Shown: positions 6,912 through 9,778 of the stretch, piece after piece
How the letters are laid out: every line of letters begins with the position of its first letter
Position numbering within the stretch: position 1 is the first letter of the stretch
Program-made: the position numbers and the translations under genes
Origin: a bacterium
GTDB lineage: Bacteria > UBA9089 > CG2-30-40-21 > SBAY01
DNA length: 9,778 bases
Assembly (NCBI GenBank): GCA_030018635.1
Contig: JASEHU010000059.1
Span: 1-9,778, forward strand
Reading direction: 5' to 3'
Notes under the pieces: model-generated
The model's input: only the letters and a program-made list of their open reading frames with translations
What the model was told of the DNA's origin: nothing
Database searches by the model: none

Positions 6912-7337
6912 TTAAAAAGGTACATCTTCGGTAGCTCCATGAGCGGGTTCAGGTGTTCTTTGAGATTCAGAGTTATACTCATCTTCTGGCTCATCTTGTA
7001 TAGGTTTAGCACCTCCTAAGAAAACTACTCTATCTGCGACGACCTCAATAATAGTTCTTTTTTGTCCTTCCTGAGTTTCCCAACTGCGTTGTTGAAGTCT
7101 TCCTTCGACTAAAGCAGGACTGCCTTTCTTCAAATATTGATTACATGTCTCTGCTTGTTTTCTCCAAACTACAACTGGGATAAAACTCGTTTCTTCTTTT
7201 CGTTCCCCTGCCTTGGTGGTATAATTTCTATTAATAGCCACAGTAAAATTTGCTACTGGCTCACCACTAGGAATATATCTTAATTCTGGATCCTTGGTTA
7301 AATTACCGGCGATTATTACACGATTATAATTAGCCAC
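6912..7337 (-). CDS. ssb: Single-stranded DNA-binding protein
   Basis: 141 residues with an N-terminal OB fold (about 1-110): NRVIIAGNLTKDPELRYIPSG, VANFTVAINR, FIPVVVWRKQAE and GSPALVEGRLQQRSWE are classic SSB blocks. A short acidic, Pro-rich linker follows and the protein ends in EDVPF, the conserved acidic tip that recruits replication and repair partners. It coats single-stranded DNA during replication, recombination and repair. The start is GTG at 7337, whose first base is shared with the last base of the rpsF TAG stop. AAAGGAGG ends 10 nt upstream and supports this start. Its place between rpsF and rpsR is a widely conserved arrangement. Confidence 0.97.
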   Translation of the reverse strand: MANYNRVIIAGNLTKDPELRYIPSGEPVANFTVAINRNYTTKAGERKEETSFIPVVVWRKQAETCNQYLKKGSPALVEGRLQQRSWETQEGQKRTIIEVVADRVVFLGGAKPIQDEPEDEYNSESQRTPEPAHGATEDVPF

Positions 7338-7702
7338 TATCTTTCTTCCTCCTTTATTTCTTCTTTCTTTTCCTCTATTGCTTCTGGTTTAGGAATTGGG
7401 GCAATTCTCTTCTTGGTAAGAAATCTTAAAACAATATTAGAGAGTTTCATTACCTCTTCATATTCTTTGATTGAAACAGGGTCAATCTCCAAATTTATCA
7501 GGTAATAAATTCCTTCCCTTTTGTGTCCGATAGGATAGGCTAATCTCTTTAACCCAACCTTTTTTACCTCTGTGATTTTTCCTTCACCATGTTTTTTGAC
7601 TGTTTTTTCTGTTTTGCCCATTAGCTTTTCCACATCTTCTTCTTTTGCTTGTGAATCAACAATCAACATACATTCGTAGAACTTTAATTCATTGGATTTC
7701 AA
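7337..7702 (-). CDS. rpsF: 30S ribosomal protein S6
   Basis: 121 residues. FYECMLIVDSQAKEEDVEKLM (split beta-strand then helix), KKVGLKRLAYPIGHKREGIYYLINLEID and VLRFLTKK are the S6 core; after about residue 100 comes a Glu/Lys-rich tail of some 20 residues, longer than the minimal protein. S6 pairs with S18 on the 30S platform. The start is TTG (7702), 13 nt after GGAGG; no in-frame ATG lies closer to the conserved YE segment, and the next ATG (residue 12) would delete the first strand. An out-of-frame four-codon ORF (ATG at 7713, TGA overlapping the TTG) lies between. Transcription is expected from the strong promoter at 7738-7766. Confidence 0.95.
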   Translation of the reverse strand: MKSNELKFYECMLIVDSQAKEEDVEKLMGKTEKTVKKHGEGKITEVKKVGLKRLAYPIGHKREGIYYLINLEIDPVSIKEYEEVMKLSNIVLRFLTKKRIAPIPKPEAIEEKKEEIKEEER

Positions 7703-7715
7703 TTTTTCTTCATCA

Positions 7716-7720
7716 CCTCC
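7716..7720 (-). promoter_or_regulatory. rpsF ribosome binding site deciding the TTG start
   Basis: GGAGG within GAGGAGGTG is the only strong Shine-Dalgarno upstream of S6. It is 13 nt from the TTG and only 2 nt from the out-of-frame ATG at 7713. The long spacing is at the outer edge of normal but still favours the TTG. Confidence 0.6.
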
Positions 7721-7737
7721 TCTTATCTAACTTTATA

Positions 7738-7766
7738 AGTATATCAAAAATTTAATTCCGTGTCAA
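7738..7766 (-). promoter_or_regulatory. Sigma70-type promoter of the rpsF-ssb-rpsR operon
   Basis: A perfect -35 box TTGACA (7766-7761) is followed by exactly 17 bp and a -10 box TATACT (7743-7738), one base from consensus TATAAT. An AT-rich stretch lies just upstream. The expected start near 7730 leaves a leader of only about 30 nt before the rpsF TTG, too short for a large structured leader. It lies 20 bp from the edge of the MITE-like insertion. Confidence 0.8.
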
Positions 7767-7777
7767 TTAAAATTTTT

Positions 7778-7943
7778 GAGCTGCCGTAACTGCTCAGTGA
7801 ACGGTGGGGTAGAGATTGGTAGAGATGGGTGGAGATCAGGTAGAGATTTATTGTTTTCTTTACCAATCTCCACCTAATCTCAACTTTATCTCCACCAATC
7901 TCCACTTATTTTTCCACCGTTCACTGAGCGGTTACGAGCTGCC
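7778..7943. mobile_element. MITE-like element with 22-bp TIRs and 8-bp target site duplication, inserted in a motB 3' end
   Basis: The element body is 7786-7935 (150 bp). Its ends are 22-bp inverted repeats, GTAACYGCTCAGTGAACG followed by GTGG, at 7786-7807 and 7914-7935, with one mismatch. It is flanked by identical 8-bp direct repeats GAGCTGCC at 7778-7785 and 7936-7943, the footprint of transposition. The interior is built of about 10-bp units (GGTRGAGATY) in one orientation on the left and the inverse on the right, so the whole element can fold into one hairpin. It encodes no transposase and must be non-autonomous. It contributes the last 16 codons and stop of the overlapping motB homologue. 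Confidence 0.93.
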
Positions 7944-8716
7944 TTTTTGTCAAGGATAAGAACATTAATCCTTCTGTTTTGAGGAGAATATATGTCCTCA
8001 TCGATTGGTTGAAATTGACCATAGCCGGCGACCGCAAATCTTGCCTGATATTTTTTTAGTTTTTCGTCTTCAAAACCTGTTTTTTGGGCATGGTCTATAA
8101 AATAATGTAAAATATTCGTTGCCCTGGCCGTAGAGAGTTCCCAATTAGAGTTGAATTCAGCACCTTTAATCGGGACGGCGTCCGTATGTCCTTCGATAAT
8201 AACCTCATTGGGAATCATTTCAAGGGTATCGGCAATTTTATCCAGACCTGGATAAGCCTCTGATTTTAACCGGGCGCTGCCTGAATCGAAAAACAATGAA
8301 TCATGGTAACTAACAAGTAAACCTGATTTAGTCTTCTGCATAATTATTTTACCTTCGGCTAACTCATGAGGGATACTCTGGATTAATCTCTTTTTAATAA
8401 TTGCTGTCGGCATAACAGGAATAGTCCTGACTCCTTCGATAGTCGAGCGTTTTGGTAAAAATCCTTCCCCTCCTCCTGAATGCGGGGCAGTAGTTGTGTC
8501 TGCTCCCTCGCGTTTAAATATAGAAAACACTCGTTCTAATGCCTCACCTACAGCCGCTGATTTAGGTCCCTGCAATTGAGATTGAGAGACTAAGATAATA
8601 AATACGCCCAGCAGTAGGGTAATCATATCTGCGTAAGTAATCAGCCAGCGTAAACCACCGGCTGTTTCAATGCCTTCGCTGTGTCCTTCTCCACCTTTTT
8701 TCTTCTTTTTGGCCAT
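7886..8716 (-). CDS. motB: MotB-type stator protein, paralogue 2, with a C-terminus altered by an insertion
   Basis: 276 residues. A Lys/Gly-rich cytoplasmic start (MAKKKKKGG) leads into a single membrane helix, WLITYADMITLLLGVFIIL (24-42), with the proton-binding aspartate at D30. The periplasmic C-terminal half is an OmpA/MotB peptidoglycan-binding domain with EGHTDAVPI (about 172-180), NWELSTARATNILHY and the PQNRRINVLIL end motif. It would anchor a MotA-MotB ion channel to the cell wall and drive the flagellar motor. Residues after LDKKAA are encoded by the MITE-like element; excising it with one target copy gives an ancestral end QKF-stop, so three residues were replaced by sixteen. This change lies beyond the folded domain, so function may persist. 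The ATG has AAGGAG 6 nt upstream. It lies 156 bp after its paralogue. Confidence 0.92.
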   Translation of the reverse strand: MAKKKKKGGEGHSEGIETAGGLRWLITYADMITLLLGVFIILVSQSQLQGPKSAAVGEALERVFSIFKREGADTTTAPHSGGGEGFLPKRSTIEGVRTIPVMPTAIIKKRLIQSIPHELAEGKIIMQKTKSGLLVSYHDSLFFDSGSARLKSEAYPGLDKIADTLEMIPNEVIIEGHTDAVPIKGAEFNSNWELSTARATNILHYFIDHAQKTGFEDEKLKKYQARFAVAGYGQFQPIDEDIYSPQNRRINVLILDKKAARNRSVNGGKISGDWWR

Positions 8717-8730
8717 CGTTAACTCCTTAA

Positions 8731-8869
8731 CAGGTATCAGGTGTCAGGTGTCAGGTATCAGGTAGGAAGAAAAGAGAAGTTTAGAAAAAAGAAGTATTTT
8801 CCTGACTCCTAACTTCCTTCTCCTCTCTACCTGACACCTGATACCTGATACCTGACTCCTGAACACCTG
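8731..8869. repeat. Palindrome with CAGGTRT heptamer arms between the two motB genes
   Basis: The left arm (8731-8765) is five head-to-tail heptamers of the CAGGTAT/CAGGTGT type. The right arm (8827-8869) carries about six such heptamers in inverted orientation with one extra base and some changes. The A/G-rich left core and C/T-rich right core also pair imperfectly, so about 139 bp can form a long hairpin in the transcript between the two genes. It starts 15 nt before the second gene, just ahead of its ribosome binding site. No ORF and no clear target duplication are seen. The tandem-heptamer style recalls cyanobacterial STRR sequences. Confidence 0.85.
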
Positions 8870-8872
8870 CCT

Positions 8873-9661
8873 TTACAGTAATTCCTTCTCCGTCTTATGA
8901 TGATAAATAACAATGTCTATCCGATTATTAATCTTAGCATAAGGGTCTTCTACGGCAGGATGAAATTGGGCATAACCAAAGACCCCTAATCTCTTTTGAA
9001 AATCCTCAATTTTGGAATTGTCAAAACCACTTCTTTGGGCATAACCTATTAAATAATGTAATACATTTGTTGCCCTAACAGTTGATAATTCCCAGTTAGA
9101 TGGAAATTGTGATGTCTGAATTGGTGTTGCATCCGTATGTCCTTCGATAGCTACCTTATTAGAAATTCCTGAGAGCAAGAGGGCAATCCGTTCCAGGGTA
9201 GGATATGCCTCAGGTTTTACCAGGGCAGAACCGTGTTCAAATAATAATGCCCCAGAACATCTAATTACCATGGCATCTTTAATTAATTTAACCTCCATTT
9301 CACCTTTTTTGATTTCACCTTTAAATGACTGGGTATATTTCCGGGTAATTAATGCCCCAGGCCCGGCTAAATCTTTTGAGTTATAGAGCAAACCGGTATT
9401 TTCCTCTAATACCTTTTCACCCACAGGTCCCGGTATAACTGTTTTGCCGCCGCCGCCTTCTATGATAGCAAAGACATTTTCAAAGGCAACAGTAAGTTTT
9501 TGCATTTCTGATTCGCTGGGAGCACCACCGGAACATAAAATAATAAATACCCCTAAAAGTAAGGTAATCATATCCGCATAGGTAATTAACCACCGTAATC
9601 CACCGGCTGTTTCAACCTTAGCCTCTCCACCGCCACCACCTTTCTTCTTTTTCTTGGCCAT
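8873..9661 (-). CDS. motB: MotB-type stator protein, paralogue 1
   Basis: 262 residues with the same plan as its neighbour: MAKKKKKGGGGG, a membrane helix (24-42) with TYADM and the conserved D30, a linker, then an OmpA/MotB peptidoglycan-binding domain with EGHTDATPI (about 171-179), SNWELSTVRATNVLHYLIGYAQ and INNRIDIVI. It is expected to form the ion-conducting stator with a MotA subunit, which would lie upstream outside the window. The helix block is almost identical to that of paralogue 2, whereas the region after the helix (plug and linker) differs strongly. This suggests an old duplication kept under selection. The ATG has GGAG 9 nt upstream. The protein ends HHKTEKELL, an ordinary short tail that contrasts with the altered tail of paralogue 2. 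Confidence 0.93.
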   Translation of the reverse strand: MAKKKKKGGGGGEAKVETAGGLRWLITYADMITLLLGVFIILCSGGAPSESEMQKLTVAFENVFAIIEGGGGKTVIPGPVGEKVLEENTGLLYNSKDLAGPGALITRKYTQSFKGEIKKGEMEVKLIKDAMVIRCSGALLFEHGSALVKPEAYPTLERIALLLSGISNKVAIEGHTDATPIQTSQFPSNWELSTVRATNVLHYLIGYAQRSGFDNSKIEDFQKRLGVFGYAQFHPAVEDPYAKINNRIDIVIYHHKTEKELL

Positions 9662-9680
9662 TTCTATTTACTCCTAAAAA

Positions 9681-9716
9681 GGGTTTAAGGGGTTAAGGAT
9701 TCAAGGGTTCAAGGAT
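9681..9716. repeat. Short tandem repeat of TTCAAGGG/TTAAGGGG units
   Basis: Four or so 8-9-bp units (GGTTTAAGG, GGTTAAGGA, TTCAAGGG, TTCAAGGA) lie just upstream of the first motB ribosome binding site. No inverted partner is visible inside the window; the remaining bases to 9778 show only a weak 5-bp hairpin (CTTGT/ACAAG near 9749-9761). It may be one arm of a palindromic repeat like the others here, or a decayed one. Confidence 0.6.
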
Positions 9717-9778
9717 AAGAAAGAGGGTGGTGTCCGTGAATAGCTAACTTGTGTAAAACAAGAGGATAAATTCATTTT

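Overview
The window is AT-rich, and all seven recognisable protein genes lie on the minus strand, so the biological order runs from high to low coordinates. The gene set is that of a free-living, probably flagellated bacterium. It includes MotB-type stator proteins, a rpsF-ssb-rpsR ribosomal operon, and a very large secreted protein built of beta-helix, cohesin, dockerin and FlgD-like C-terminal modules. That mosaic, together with abundant palindromic repeats between genes, resembles metagenome-derived candidate-phylum genomes (Desantisbacteria or Omnitrophica-like). This placement is a low-confidence inference from style, not from a marker comparison.

Layout from right to left: (1) 9661-7886, two MotB paralogues separated by a long hairpin of CAGGTRT heptamers. 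The 3' end of the second paralogue has been rewritten by a 150-bp MITE-like insertion with 22-bp terminal inverted repeats and an 8-bp target duplication. (2) 7766-6623, a consensus sigma70-type promoter (TTGACA-N17-TATACT) followed by rpsF (TTG start), ssb (GTG start, 1-nt overlap) and rpsR. The rplI gene that often follows is absent. (3) 6622-6205, a scrambled junction holding a decayed small membrane-protein gene and several nested palindromes. (4) 6224-105, a two-gene unit: a membrane glycosyltransferase-like protein lacking its usual N-terminus, then a 1514-residue surface protein whose ATG directly follows the glycosyltransferase stop (TAAATG). This unit is bracketed by two related GGTAATTG palindromes.

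The strongest theme is that palindromic repeats sit at gene ends and supply coding signals. One provides the last 16 codons and stop of a motB. One provides the final codons and stop of the surface protein. One contains the only upstream start of the glycosyltransferase-like ORF. The repeats have unrelated sequences but most share one architecture: short tandem units of about 7-10 bp arranged as inverted arms. I see no CRISPR array, rRNA, tRNA, transposase gene or integrase in the window.
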